Shown: piece by piece, positions 43,093 through 50,756 of the stretch
Layout: each line of letters starts with the position of its first letter
Position numbering within the stretch: the first letter of the stretch is position 1
Assembly (NCBI RefSeq): GCF_046614675.1
Contig: NZ_JBKKJT010000002.1
Coordinates: 558,001-622,000, forward strand
Direction of reading: 5' to 3'
Length of the DNA: 64,000 bases
Source: Chryseobacterium cupriresistens
GTDB taxonomy: Bacteria; Bacteroidota; Bacteroidia; Flavobacteriales; Weeksellaceae
The notes under the pieces: generated by a model
Database searches by the model: none
The model's input: only the letters and a program-made list of their open reading frames with translations
Told to the model about the DNA's origin: nothing
Program-made: the position numbers and the translations under genes

Positions 43093-43533
43093 CTATTGTC
43101 TTTCCGTTTCCATAAAATAAGAATACTGGTCTTCCCCCACAATTCTGAACCCAAGACTTTTATAAAGATGCTGTGCTTTATTCGTTTTTAAAACACTTAA
43201 TGAAACCGTTTTCCCTGCTAAAGAAGCTTCTTCTAAAATATCTGACAAGATCTTTTTTCCAAGCCCTTTGCCCTGTTGACTGGGATCAATCTGAAGCTGC
43301 AGAACCTCAATATTGGTAAATGTTCTGTCTACTTTTAAAAGCCCGATGGGCTGATCATTTAAAAAAATGATATTGGCTTTTTCAAACTGATACAGAACTC
43401 TTTGCAAAGTTGTTTCCCTGTCGGTAGAAAGCCCGGAATTTTCATAATGAGGATTCATGGTTTTCATTCTGAGATCGAGAAGAAAATCAATATCAGTATC
43501 CTCAGCTTGTTGATAGCGCAGGTTAAGATCCAT
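43093..43533 (-). CDS. GNAT family N-acetyltransferase
   Basis: 146 residues from the ATG at 43533 (a TTG two codons earlier is possible). Acetyl-CoA site QIDPSQQGKGLGKKIL (the Q/RxxGxG/A motif) and SVLKTNKAQHLYKSLGF are typical. The acceptor is unknown. Isolated on the minus strand between the ter operon and a repeat-rich region; upstream neighbour on the same strand is tyrS, 440 bases away. Confidence 0.9.
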   Translation of the reverse strand: MDLNLRYQQAEDTDIDFLLDLRMKTMNPHYENSGLSTDRETTLQRVLYQFEKANIIFLNDQPIGLLKVDRTFTNIEVLQLQIDPSQQGKGLGKKILSDILEEASLAGKTVSLSVLKTNKAQHLYKSLGFRIVGEDQYSYFMETERQ

Positions 43534-43679
43534 AGTCAAAAATAAAAAATTAAGCTCTTACTTGAATGCAATTTTCAGTCCCATTTTTTCTTGCATATGG
43601 TAAAGGTTGTAAAGGTTGGAAGCTGGAAGCTTGAAGTTACTATTGTGCTGTAGAGAACTTCTGCATTTTTTATTGTAAC

Positions 43680-43978
43680 TTCTGTTTTTTAAAAATATTC
43701 CAGTCAAAAAACTTCAGAAGTTTCATGTCTGCCAGAAACTTCCATCTTCCCGCTCCTGTCTTCCCGCCTTATAATTTTAGCTTTTGTTAAAAAATATTCC
43801 TGTCAAAAAACTTCAGAAGTTTTCATGTCTGCCAGAAACTTCCATCCTCCAGCGTCCATCTTCCAGCCTTATTTTAATTTTAGCCTTTGTTTTTTTTAAA
43901 TATTCCTGTCAAAAAACTTCAGAAGTTTTCATGTCTGCCAGAAACTTCCATCCTCCAGCTTCCATCTTCCAGCCTTAC
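43680..43978. repeat. Three tandem ~100-bp repeats
   Basis: Units begin near 43690, 43790 and 43895 (the ATATTC anchor occurs at 43695, 43794 and 43900, giving periods of 99 and 106). Each carries a perfect inverted repeat AAACTTC-A-GAAGTTT, then TCATGTCTGCCAGAAACTTCC and a degenerate CCATCTTCCAGCC stretch. Open frames here are by-products. The region 43540-43680 has related GGAAGCTGGAAGC sequences and no gene. Confidence 0.85.
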
Positions 43979-45174
43979 ACCAGCTCAAAAAAGCCCCTTC
44001 TCCCGATTTTAATTTTCGTTTGAGGGATCAGCTCCATTTCTTCATCAGCATCCGTTATTTTGATTGTATTGATCTGAATTCCTCCGCTCTTAATTAATCT
44101 ACGGGCCGCTGATTTGCTGAGGTCATTTTTAAGCTGGTGGCAAAGCTCAACAATAGAAATCCTGTTGTCGGTACTTTTCAGGGAACCAATTGCAATAGGT
44201 TCGTATATTTTCTCTTCAAAATTTTTATTCTGAAACTGGTTGATAAAGAACTGTTCTGCATCTTCAGCTGAAGCAGAATCATGGTACTGGCTGACAATAT
44301 TTTTAGCGATGACTTTTTTAATATTCATTGGGTTTTCGCCTTCGTTTAACCGGGAAAAAATCGCTGTTTTTTCTTCCATCGAAAAATCTGTGGTCAGATT
44401 GATAAACTCTTCAATCAAAGCATCAGGAATAGACATGGTTTTTCCAAACATTTCATTAGGTTCATCCGTCAGTCCGATAATATTGTTCAGGGATTTACTC
44501 ATTTTTTCTTTTCCGTCAAGACCTCTCAGCAATGGCATACACATTACAATCTGAGCGGGCATTTGATGCACCTCCTGAAGCTGTCTTCCCATCGTGCAGT
44601 TGAACAACTGGTCTGTGCCTCCCATCTCGATATCGCACTCAATTTTTACAGAATCAAAACCTTGAAGAATCGGGTAAACCAGTTCATGCATGGCAATAGG
44701 TGTATTTTCTGTAAACCTTTTATTAAAATCATTTCGGTGCATCAGCTGTGCAACGGTAACTCTTGAAAGAAGCTGGATCACCTCAGAAAAAGTAAGGGCA
44801 TCCAGCCAGTCGGAATTGAAAACAATTTTTGTCTTCTGTACATCAATTACCTTTGAAAGCTGATTGATATAAGTCTGGGCATTATGCTGTACATCTTCAG
44901 CGCTTAAAGGTTTTCTTGCTTTATTTTTTCCTGTAGGATCGCCAATCCTTGCTGTAAAACTTCCCACAACAATAACGATCTGATGTCCCAGATCCTGAAA
45001 CTGTTTCAGTTTTTTTAAGACGACTGCATGTCCCAGATGCAGATCCGGAGCCGTGGGATCAAAACCAAGTTTGATGGAAAGTTTTCTGTTTTCTTTAGAG
45101 GCCAGAGTCAGTTTTTCTTCCAGACCGTTTTCTGGTAGGATGATAGCCACATTTTCTTGTAATGGATGAATCAT
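43975..45174 (-). CDS. tyrS: Tyrosyl-tRNA synthetase, TyrZ-like subclass
   Basis: 399 residues. Class I catalytic core: HIGH-type HLGHAVVLKKL, GSFTARIGDPTGKNKAR, GGTDQLFNCTMGRQLQ and KMSKS (in GKEKMSKSLNN). C-terminal S4-like RNA-binding domain (ARRLIKSGGIQIN). The GFDPTAPDLHLGH and IGDPTGKN style places it with the TyrZ/TyrS2 subgroup, rather than the ~430-residue TyrS common in flavobacteria, so it may be a second copy. Preceded by a leader ORF with Tyr codons and a terminator. The gene's last codons abut the tandem repeats. Confidence 0.93.
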   Translation of the reverse strand: MIHPLQENVAIILPENGLEEKLTLASKENRKLSIKLGFDPTAPDLHLGHAVVLKKLKQFQDLGHQIVIVVGSFTARIGDPTGKNKARKPLSAEDVQHNAQTYINQLSKVIDVQKTKIVFNSDWLDALTFSEVIQLLSRVTVAQLMHRNDFNKRFTENTPIAMHELVYPILQGFDSVKIECDIEMGGTDQLFNCTMGRQLQEVHQMPAQIVMCMPLLRGLDGKEKMSKSLNNIIGLTDEPNEMFGKTMSIPDALIEEFINLTTDFSMEEKTAIFSRLNEGENPMNIKKVIAKNIVSQYHDSASAEDAEQFFINQFQNKNFEEKIYEPIAIGSLKSTDNRISIVELCHQLKNDLSKSAARRLIKSGGIQINTIKITDADEEMELIPQTKIKIGRRGFFELV

Positions 45175-45193
45175 GTTGAATAGTTTTAAAATG

Positions 45194-45223
45194 AAAAAAG
45201 CCCGGACAGGTAATGTCCGGGCT
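45194..45223 (-). terminator. Intrinsic terminator in the tyrS leader (putative attenuator)
   Basis: Minus-strand AGCCCGGACA (complement of 45214-45223), 5-base loop, TGTCCGGGCT (complement of 45199-45208), then TTTTTT, ending 20 bases before the tyrS ATG. A 10-bp perfect GC-rich stem. Termination here would prevent tyrS expression from the leader promoter. Confidence 0.8.
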
Positions 45224-45244
45224 CTATATATACGTTAGATTATT

Positions 45245-45343
45245 TTATTGGATTACAGATATAGAAAGTCTTCCCGAACGATAGCCCGGAGTGTAATATT
45301 CACTGAAGAATGGAAGACGTAATATACTGTTCAGATGTTTCAT
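45245..45343 (-). CDS. Putative tyrS leader peptide, 32 codons
   Basis: ATG at 45343, stop TAA at 45247-45245. The peptide contains EYYTPGYRSGR with Tyr at positions 16, 17 and 21, three of 32 residues, directly upstream of a tyrosyl-tRNA synthetase. The ORF starts 7 bases after a consensus -7 box. The segment TCCGGGCT within codons 18-21 (complement of 45283-45290) can pair with the 5' arm of the terminator. Short ORF coding is inferred from position, codon content and structure; no homology was checked. Confidence 0.6.
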   Translation of the reverse strand: MKHLNSILRLPFFSEYYTPGYRSGRLSISVIQ

Positions 45344-45350
45344 TGTGATG

Positions 45351-45380
45351 CAAATATACAGGGAATTCCTGAGGATCCAA
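45351..45380 (-). promoter_or_regulatory. Promoter of the tyrS leader
   Basis: Minus-strand TTG (complement of 45378-45380), 19-base spacer, TATATTTG (complement of 45351-45358). Exact spacing of the Bacteroidota consensus. Upstream 45381-45530 has no gene. Confidence 0.75.
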
Positions 45381-45537
45381 TATTTAAACCATTAAGACGC
45401 ATTGCAGGGTTATAACAAGATTTGTTTTAAAAGAAAAACTTAACCATCCATCAATCTTAATGGCTTAAAATAATGGTTCAAAACAATTTTACTTGCGATT
45501 TTTGAAGCTAATTTCATGCCATAAATCCCTTAAAAAT

Positions 45538-45571
45538 AAAATACAGGATAAAGATGTAAAAACTGTATTTT
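45538..45571. terminator. Weak terminator-like hairpin
   Basis: AAAATACAG/CTGTATTTT arms with a 16-base loop and flanking T or A runs, downstream of the minus-strand oxidoreductase gene. Confidence 0.5.
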
Positions 45572-45654
45572 ATTATTTTCTTAGTTGCCTTGCATAAAGC
45601 TTCTGATAAAGGGTAAATCATTCATTTTTCAATAAGTTTTTTTAAAGAAAAAAA

Positions 45655-46245
45655 TTAATAGTTAAGAACATGTTCAGAGTATAAATTTTTAATCTGACCT
45701 TTCCAGATTTCCAGATTTTCGGGAGAAGCTTTATCTGCTTTATCAAAAAATAAATGCCTGATGATTTCAAGCCCTGAATAGATAAAAATGCCATTGTCAG
45801 AAGTTAGTGTCAATGCTTTATCCATTCCTGTTTTTTCATATTCTTCATGAGATTTTCCATGGGTATTGATAATCACCGTCTTTTTACCTTTCAGGAGTCC
45901 TTTCTGTATCCCCTGATCATAACGGTAGGCAAATCCATAGCTGAAAACACGGTCTATGTATCCTTTCATTATCGCAGGAAGTCCGGTCCACCAGATTGGG
46001 TAGATAAAAGTAATCTGCTCTGCCCACGAAATGTATTCCTGTTCGGTTTTTACATCATCCAAAACTTTTCCCATACGCTGTCCCTGCATATCATCCAGAG
46101 AAAGTACAGGATCAAAGTCTATGGTATAAAGATCTCTCACAACAACTTCCTCGTTACGAAACTGAAGGGTTTCAACAACTGTGTTTAAAAGATGATGATT
46201 TAAACTGTTTTCATTTGGATGCGCGTAAATGATTAAATGTCTCAT
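45655..46245 (-). CDS. NAD(P)H quinone oxidoreductase, flavodoxin fold
   Basis: 196 residues. Flavodoxin_2 family (KefF/NQO1/MdaB-like): LIIYAHPNENSLNHHLL binds the FMN or FAD phosphate, FIYPIWWTGLPAIMKGYIDRVFSYGFAY is the isoalloxazine-contact region. Reduces quinones or electrophilic compounds by two electrons. The AraC regulator 75 bases upstream on the same strand probably controls it. A TACTTTTG -7 box (complement of 46272-46279) precedes it. Confidence 0.9.
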   Translation of the reverse strand: MRHLIIYAHPNENSLNHHLLNTVVETLQFRNEEVVVRDLYTIDFDPVLSLDDMQGQRMGKVLDDVKTEQEYISWAEQITFIYPIWWTGLPAIMKGYIDRVFSYGFAYRYDQGIQKGLLKGKKTVIINTHGKSHEEYEKTGMDKALTLTSDNGIFIYSGLEIIRHLFFDKADKASPENLEIWKGQIKNLYSEHVLNY

Positions 46246-46271
46246 TGTTTTGATTGTTAAGATTAATGAGA

Positions 46272-46279
46272 CAAAAGTA
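46272..46279 (-). promoter_or_regulatory. -7 box for the oxidoreductase gene
   Basis: Minus-strand TACTTTTG, 26 bases before the start codon. A TTG lies 15 bases further upstream, slightly short for -33. Confidence 0.45.
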
Positions 46280-46320
46280 CTGCGGCGTCCTTCTCAAAAA
46301 TTGTAAGAAAACGAAACGGT

Positions 46321-47139
46321 CTATCCGGACCTGGGATTACAGATTTCCTGCTGGAATTTTAAATATTGAGCCGGAGAAATGTTGATAAAATGCCTGAAAT
46401 CATGGATAAGCTGGCTCTGGTCATAATAGCCACATTCATCAATGATCGTAAACCACTTGACAGGGTTTTGCCTTTCAGTTTCCTTTTCAATGATTTGTAT
46501 AGCTTTTAAAAATCGATTGTAACGGTTAAGTTCTTTTAAAGAATAGCCAAACTGCTCTTTCTGCTTTCGCTGGATGTTTCTTTCTGTCTGCTGAGTCTGT
46601 TCTGCAATTACTTTAACGGGATTTAACAGATCATTCTCAAAACTACTCAACAGCTGTCCTGTAATGTCCCGATCCTGCAGATAAGGTTTACAGAATTCAA
46701 GAATGTAATCTACCTGTTTTGTGACTAAATCTAAGCTTTTAAGCTGATGCCAAAGGTCTGTAAAACAATTTTCTTCCAGCAGTTCATCCGGATGTTTTAC
46801 CAATTGTTCAATAGATATTTTTCCAAAAAATCTGAAGAAAGCATCATCCTTAAAATTGGCAACCAAAATAGAGCATCCTGCGGGAAGTGTATATTCAAAA
46901 GCTTGCCTCACTGGCCCGAACACCATACATTTATCTATCTGTATGATGGTTTTTCCACGGCTAGACATTGTAGCACTTTCTCCGAAGCAGAATAGTAAAA
47001 TAGTCTGATAAGTAGGCAGCAGTGTTTTGGTAACCGGATTTTCAGAGGTATTTTCCGCAAAATAAAAATGAGTAAATACATTTTCAAATTCCTGAGGAAC
47101 TGAAATTCTATACTCTTTGTATTCAGAATGTAATTCCAT
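46321..47139 (-). CDS. AraC-family transcriptional regulator
   Basis: 272 residues. The N-terminal half is a cupin-like sensory region with the DUF6597-type look (FTHFYFAEN ... VFGPVRQAFEYTLPAGCSILVANF). The C-terminal half has two HTH motifs (VIAEQTQQTERNIQRKQKEQFG and IIDECGYYDQSQLIHDFRHF-INISPAQY). Probably activates the downstream oxidoreductase. Inducer unknown. The GNAT gene upstream ends 11 bases before its start, suggesting one operon. Confidence 0.88.
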   Translation of the reverse strand: MELHSEYKEYRISVPQEFENVFTHFYFAENTSENPVTKTLLPTYQTILLFCFGESATMSSRGKTIIQIDKCMVFGPVRQAFEYTLPAGCSILVANFKDDAFFRFFGKISIEQLVKHPDELLEENCFTDLWHQLKSLDLVTKQVDYILEFCKPYLQDRDITGQLLSSFENDLLNPVKVIAEQTQQTERNIQRKQKEQFGYSLKELNRYNRFLKAIQIIEKETERQNPVKWFTIIDECGYYDQSQLIHDFRHFINISPAQYLKFQQEICNPRSG

Positions 47140-47150
47140 AAGCCTGAAAA

Positions 47151-47645
47151 TTAAGCGATGAGGTTTTTGATCATTGTAAAGTTGGTCAAAGAAACTCCTT
47201 TTACATAGACCGTTTTTTCCTGAACAACCTGAAAGCCTGTTTTTTCAAAAAATGGTCTGGCCGTTTTGCTTACATCTGCAGTAACCTTCGTTTCATAATT
47301 CAGCAAAACTTCTTTTTCAATCTGACGATAAAGCATGGTTGCAATACCTTGGTGCTGATGATCTTTGTGTACAAAAAGCAGATCAATATAATTTCCGTCA
47401 TCAAGTGTACAAAAACCAGCGATCTTATTTTTTATGACCGCGATCAAAACATATTGATCACGGATCACTTTCATCCATCTCTCCTCATTCTGAGCCCCGG
47501 ATTTCCAGGCTTCAAGCTGTTGAGTATTATAGTCTTTTTTACATACTTCATCTATGGTTGCCGTAAAAAGCTGTAGCATTTCCGGAAGATCATCACTGAA
47601 TCCTTTTCTGATGATGATTTGAGTATCTGATGTAAAGTTGTTCAT
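47151..47645 (-). CDS. GNAT family N-acetyltransferase
   Basis: 164 residues from the ATG at 47645; the longer open frame upstream is not homologous-looking and runs through a terminator hairpin. IDLLFVHKDHQHQGIATMLYRQIEKEV holds the acetyl-CoA pyrophosphate loop (QHQGIA) and ARPFFEKTGFQVV is the C-terminal acetyltransferase strand. Belongs with the AraC gene and oxidoreductase in one minus-strand group. Acceptor unknown. Confidence 0.9.
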   Translation of the reverse strand: MNNFTSDTQIIIRKGFSDDLPEMLQLFTATIDEVCKKDYNTQQLEAWKSGAQNEERWMKVIRDQYVLIAVIKNKIAGFCTLDDGNYIDLLFVHKDHQHQGIATMLYRQIEKEVLLNYETKVTADVSKTARPFFEKTGFQVVQEKTVYVKGVSLTNFTMIKNLIA

Positions 47646-47686
47646 AAAGCTTTTGCTGTTCTTTAACCTGATGTCAGAAGTTTCAT

Positions 47687-47725
47687 AAAAAAAGCAAGCA
47701 GTTCCGCATCGTAAAAGGAAACTGC
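47687..47725 (-). terminator. Terminator for the minus-strand gene 47810-48433
   Basis: Minus-strand GCAGTTTCC/GGAACTGC with a one-base bulge and 11-base loop, followed by TTGCTTTTTTT. Confidence 0.7.
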
Positions 47726-47809
47726 CGGCTATGTTATAGTTTTTATCCTGGTTCAATACTATAAAAGACAATTATTGAATGCAGGATGTTACATAAACCG
47801 CATAATTTT

Positions 47810-48433
47810 CTATTCCTGCTCAAGCTTGATGATAGATCCCTTATAAAATCTGGTCAGATCATAAAGATCGGTAAAGTAATGCTGAAGATCCGGGATGATG
47901 GCAGGATCAAAATCTTTCAAGCCACATTGATCTTCTGCCAGAAGGTACAAAGACTGGTTATCCGGTTTCAGATATTCACAAAGGATATTATCAGAATTTT
48001 GTTTTCTGTTGATCATCTCTGTCAGAAATATTCCGTAGATCAGAAATTGATTGAAATTTTTAGAATCCACAATATAATTCATGTCCTTTTTCAGCAGTTT
48101 TTCATAATCGGAAAGGATCTGAAGGAAATTTTCGGCATGAACGGTTGTTGGAATTTCATAAAAAAGATCAATACCATTGATGAAAAGCTGTGTTTTGGTC
48201 TCTTCGTGATCTGAAGAATATACTTTGTGAAACCATTGAAAAATAAGCAGAAGCTCTTCCTGAGTTAGCTCTTCAAAAGAACTTTTTACTTTTTCTTTAA
48301 TGGTTTCAAGGCTGTTTTTCGCTTCAGGCTGAAGAAATTTCAGAATATGTTCTTCTTCACGGCTGAGCTTATTGTACAAATTAATTTTGGCAATAGTGGG
48401 ATTGGTCTTGATGAAATATAGTTCTTCTGCCAT
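47810..48433 (-). CDS. Hypothetical protein
   Basis: 207 residues, soluble, helical, rich in Leu/Lys/Glu. No family recognised. Features seen: EELYFIKTNPTIAKINLYNKLS at the N-terminus, a TQEELLLIFQWFHKVY helix and an acidic C-terminal half. Start codon directly follows an AT-rich region. Single gene with its own terminator. Neighbour upstream is a decayed VOC gene. Confidence 0.65.
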   Translation of the reverse strand: MAEELYFIKTNPTIAKINLYNKLSREEEHILKFLQPEAKNSLETIKEKVKSSFEELTQEELLLIFQWFHKVYSSDHEETKTQLFINGIDLFYEIPTTVHAENFLQILSDYEKLLKKDMNYIVDSKNFNQFLIYGIFLTEMINRKQNSDNILCEYLKPDNQSLYLLAEDQCGLKDFDPAIIPDLQHYFTDLYDLTRFYKGSIIKLEQE

Positions 48434-48526
48434 AGTTATTTACCAAATTAGATTTCAAATGGTTGTTTAAATATACAAAATATGCATCAACTGTATTAAA
48501 AAAAATAATATGCAATGAATGGTATG

Positions 48527-48760
48527 CTATTGTACTGTTTCATGCAGTGCAATGCTGTTACCTTCTGAGTCTTCGAACTCTGCTACAGCAAATCCCTATT
48601 TTTCATCAATTCTTTTGGGGTAAAAACAGAACCACCATGGTGAACGGCTTTCTCCAATTTTTGATCACTATTCTCTGTATGTTTTTTGTAATGATCGATA
48701 TTCTTAAAGTTCCGGACGATGTTCTTCCGAATGAAAAACAGAAAATGATATTGTTTTTTT
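48527..48760 (-). pseudogene. VOC (glyoxalase) family pseudogene remnant
   Basis: On the minus strand three frames can be joined to give a VOC C-terminal half: FHSEEHRPEL, then a +1 shift to KNIDHYKKHTENSDQKLEK (with HHGGSVFTPKELMKN), then another shift to GFAVAEFEDSEGNSIALHE. The first shift is an extra T in CTTTAAG, the second a missing G in ATAGGGATTT. The N-terminal half of the ~125-residue family is absent. Ends at a stop at 48527-48529. The open frame on the opposite strand is an antisense shadow. Confidence 0.75.
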
Positions 48761-48819
48761 AGTATTTCTTACATCATCAGATAATAAGGGGAATGCATGC
48801 GGGAATTTCTGGTTGAAAA

Positions 48820-49551
48820 TTATTTTTCAGCTAAAATGAGCAACATCATCGGTCTGCGGAGTTCCTCTTTCATCTCCGGAATTTCTTTCAACATCTCTTC
48901 GCCTGGTTGAGGTTCAATAACTTCTTTGATTTTAAAGCCTGCTTTTAATAATGTATTTAAATAAGAAGTTAAAGTACGGTGATATTTGATGACATGTTCT
49001 CCCAGAAAAGTAGTGTTCCTTTTTCCTTCTATAAAATAACGGTCTACCGGCCAGCAGTTTTTTTCACCATTTTTATCATATACCCAATCCTGACCGCCTT
49101 CTGCCGTGAAAACAGGATGCTCTACCGAAAATATAAATGATCCGCCGGAAACAAGCCACTTATGAATATTTTGAACGCTACTATCGAATGATTCTATATA
49201 ATGCAAGGTGAGAGAGCTCAATATGATGTCAAATTGTTCTGCAGGATAGTCAACATCTTCAAGGGCTTTTCTTTCATATTGAATTCCTTCAAGATTATTG
49301 ATTTCCATAGCTTTTGCCAGCATTTTTTCTGAAAGATCAATTCCGGTTACAGATTTTGCTCCGTGTTCTATCGCATAGCGGCAATGCCACCCGAAACCAC
49401 AGCCAAGGTCAAGAACATTTTTTCCCTGAAAATCAGGCAGCATATTTTTTAAGGTGTGCCATTCTCCTGCTCCCTCTAATCCTATCTGAGAACGAAGCAT
49501 TTTCTCGTATTGATCAAAAAATGAAGGATTATCGTATTTGTTTTCTTTCAT
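48820..49551 (-). CDS. Class I SAM-dependent methyltransferase
   Basis: 243 residues. VLDLGCGFGWHCRYAIEHGA is motif I, GIDLSEKML motif II (acidic residue binding the ribose), FDIILSSLTLHYIE the post-II segment. UbiE/Methyltransf_11-type. Resembles small-molecule methyltransferases common in accessory regions. No partner gene gives the substrate. Confidence 0.9.
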   Translation of the reverse strand: MKENKYDNPSFFDQYEKMLRSQIGLEGAGEWHTLKNMLPDFQGKNVLDLGCGFGWHCRYAIEHGAKSVTGIDLSEKMLAKAMEINNLEGIQYERKALEDVDYPAEQFDIILSSLTLHYIESFDSSVQNIHKWLVSGGSFIFSVEHPVFTAEGGQDWVYDKNGEKNCWPVDRYFIEGKRNTTFLGEHVIKYHRTLTSYLNTLLKAGFKIKEVIEPQPGEEMLKEIPEMKEELRRPMMLLILAEK

Positions 49552-49582
49552 AGCTTCAAAAAAATGGGGTTCTTAATTATCT

Positions 49583-49615
49583 ATCCTTGTCAAGGTTTTA
49601 AACCTTGACAAGGAT
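49583..49615. repeat. Perfect palindrome with 16-bp arms, CCTTGTCAAGG type
   Basis: ATCCTTGTCAAGGTTT, one spacer base, and its exact reverse complement. It lies 32 bases upstream of the minus-strand methyltransferase gene, with no T run. A CCTTGTCAAGGT..ACCTTGACAAGG palindrome recurs in intergenic regions of this group (recalled, not checked). Confidence 0.8.
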
Positions 49616-49711
49616 CAAAGACTACTGTTCTTTCTGATATTAATCTCAGATATTCCAGATTTTGAAATATAAATTTACGACAATATCAGAGATGAGAGGT
49701 TTCCGATCCCT

Positions 49712-49746
49712 TAAAAATAAAAGCTGAATGTAAAACATCCAGCTTT
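49712..49746 (-). terminator. Terminator for the START-fold gene pair
   Basis: Minus-strand AAAGCTG/CAGCTTT with an inner ATGT/ACAT extension, followed by TTATTTTTA. Confidence 0.72.
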
Positions 49747-49771
49747 ATATCAACTCTCAATTGAAAATTTT

Positions 49772-50185
49772 TTAATTTGATTCCGTATATTTTTTGAAAT
49801 TATCAAGAATTGCCTGCCAGCCTCCTTTCTGCATTTCTTCAGGATTCTGGTTTTCAGGATCAAAAGCTACATCTACATGGGTTTGGCCATTGTTTTCTTT
49901 AAAGTCAACATGTACCTGTCTTCCGTCCGGCATGGTATAGGTAAAGTTTTCACCATCTTTTATTTCATTATAAACAGCTTCAAAGTCGAAACCGAAACTT
50001 CCGTCTTTTGCTTCCATTCTTGCTGCATATTTTCCTCCGACTTTCATATCATTTGAAGCGGAAGGACACTGCCAGGAAGGATCAGCAAAGTTCCACCGGG
50101 TGATATGTTCCGGTTGGGTGTAATAATTCCATACTTTTTGTGCATCTGCATTGATGGCTGCAGAAACTGTGATTTTGTGGCTCAT
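49772..50185 (-). CDS. SRPBCC/AHSA1-like protein
   Basis: 137 residues, helix-grip fold: VSAAINADAQKVWNYYTQPEHITRWNFADPSW is the N-terminal signature and FEAVYNEIKDGENFTYTMPDGRQVHVDF the central strands; the C-terminal helix is GGWQAILDNFKKY. Family members bind small hydrophobic ligands or co-chaperone clients. Starts 2 bases after the preceding SRPBCC gene and belongs to an ArsR-SRPBCC-SRPBCC operon. Confidence 0.9.
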   Translation of the reverse strand: MSHKITVSAAINADAQKVWNYYTQPEHITRWNFADPSWQCPSASNDMKVGGKYAARMEAKDGSFGFDFEAVYNEIKDGENFTYTMPDGRQVHVDFKENNGQTHVDVAFDPENQNPEEMQKGGWQAILDNFKKYTESN

Positions 50186-50187
50186 TT

Positions 50188-50691
50188 TTATTGATTTAAT
50201 GATGATAATAATTCGTCGAGTTTTTCAAGAGTTGCCATCATTCCCTGTTCCATACCCATTTCGATAATGGTTTCCAGATCAGCTAAGGACTGATAGTGAA
50301 CAATTGTTTCTACAAGGGTATTTTCATTTTTATCAGTGAAAGTTACTGTCCATTCTGCCTGAGGAAGATGGGTGTTGATTTCTCCTTTTTCATTACAAAA
50401 AGCATCACCTGATGTATAAGAATCTATTGGGTTTATCGTGTGGTAGCTTACCCAGCCCCAGTATTCTGTTCCATTAGGCTCTACCATTGCATAATGCCAG
50501 TGTCCGCCTTCACGGAATTCCATTGATTTTGTTTTCGTGGTCAACGGTTTTGGAGCAAACCAACGGTCAAGAAGTTCACTTTTTGTGTAACAGTCCCAAA
50601 CCATTTGCCGGTTTGCCATAAATTCACGTCTGATCGTAAGGGTGTTCTTTTCCTTGTCTGCCAGAAAATCGAACTGAAGATGATGTTTCAT
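50188..50691 (-). CDS. SRPBCC/AHSA1-like protein
   Basis: 167 residues, second helix-grip protein of the operon: REFMANRQMVWDCYTKSELLDRWFAPKPLTTK, MVEPNGTEYWGWVSYHTINP, WTVTFTDKNENTLVETIVHY and a C-terminal helix. About 30 residues longer than its neighbour. ArsR-regulated pairs of this type are common in Bacteroidota; ligand not known. Confidence 0.9.
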   Translation of the reverse strand: MKHHLQFDFLADKEKNTLTIRREFMANRQMVWDCYTKSELLDRWFAPKPLTTKTKSMEFREGGHWHYAMVEPNGTEYWGWVSYHTINPIDSYTSGDAFCNEKGEINTHLPQAEWTVTFTDKNENTLVETIVHYQSLADLETIIEMGMEQGMMATLEKLDELLSSLNQ

Positions 50692-50756
50692 AATAATATT
50701 TTTTATAGTTTTTTTGGCTTAAATGATGAAAATATGAGGTTTTACATTGCTGAATT

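Noticed and set aside
43680..43978. CRISPR array
   Set aside because: Repeats are ~100 bp with no unique spacers of constant length and no cas genes.
43784..44023. Plus-strand 79-codon open frame across the tandem repeats
   Set aside because: It reads the repeated units and the end of the antisense tyrS gene, has no family signal and no start context.
48463..48762. Plus-strand 99-codon open frame
   Set aside because: It is antisense to the recognisable VOC remnant; the residues are those expected of a shadow frame.
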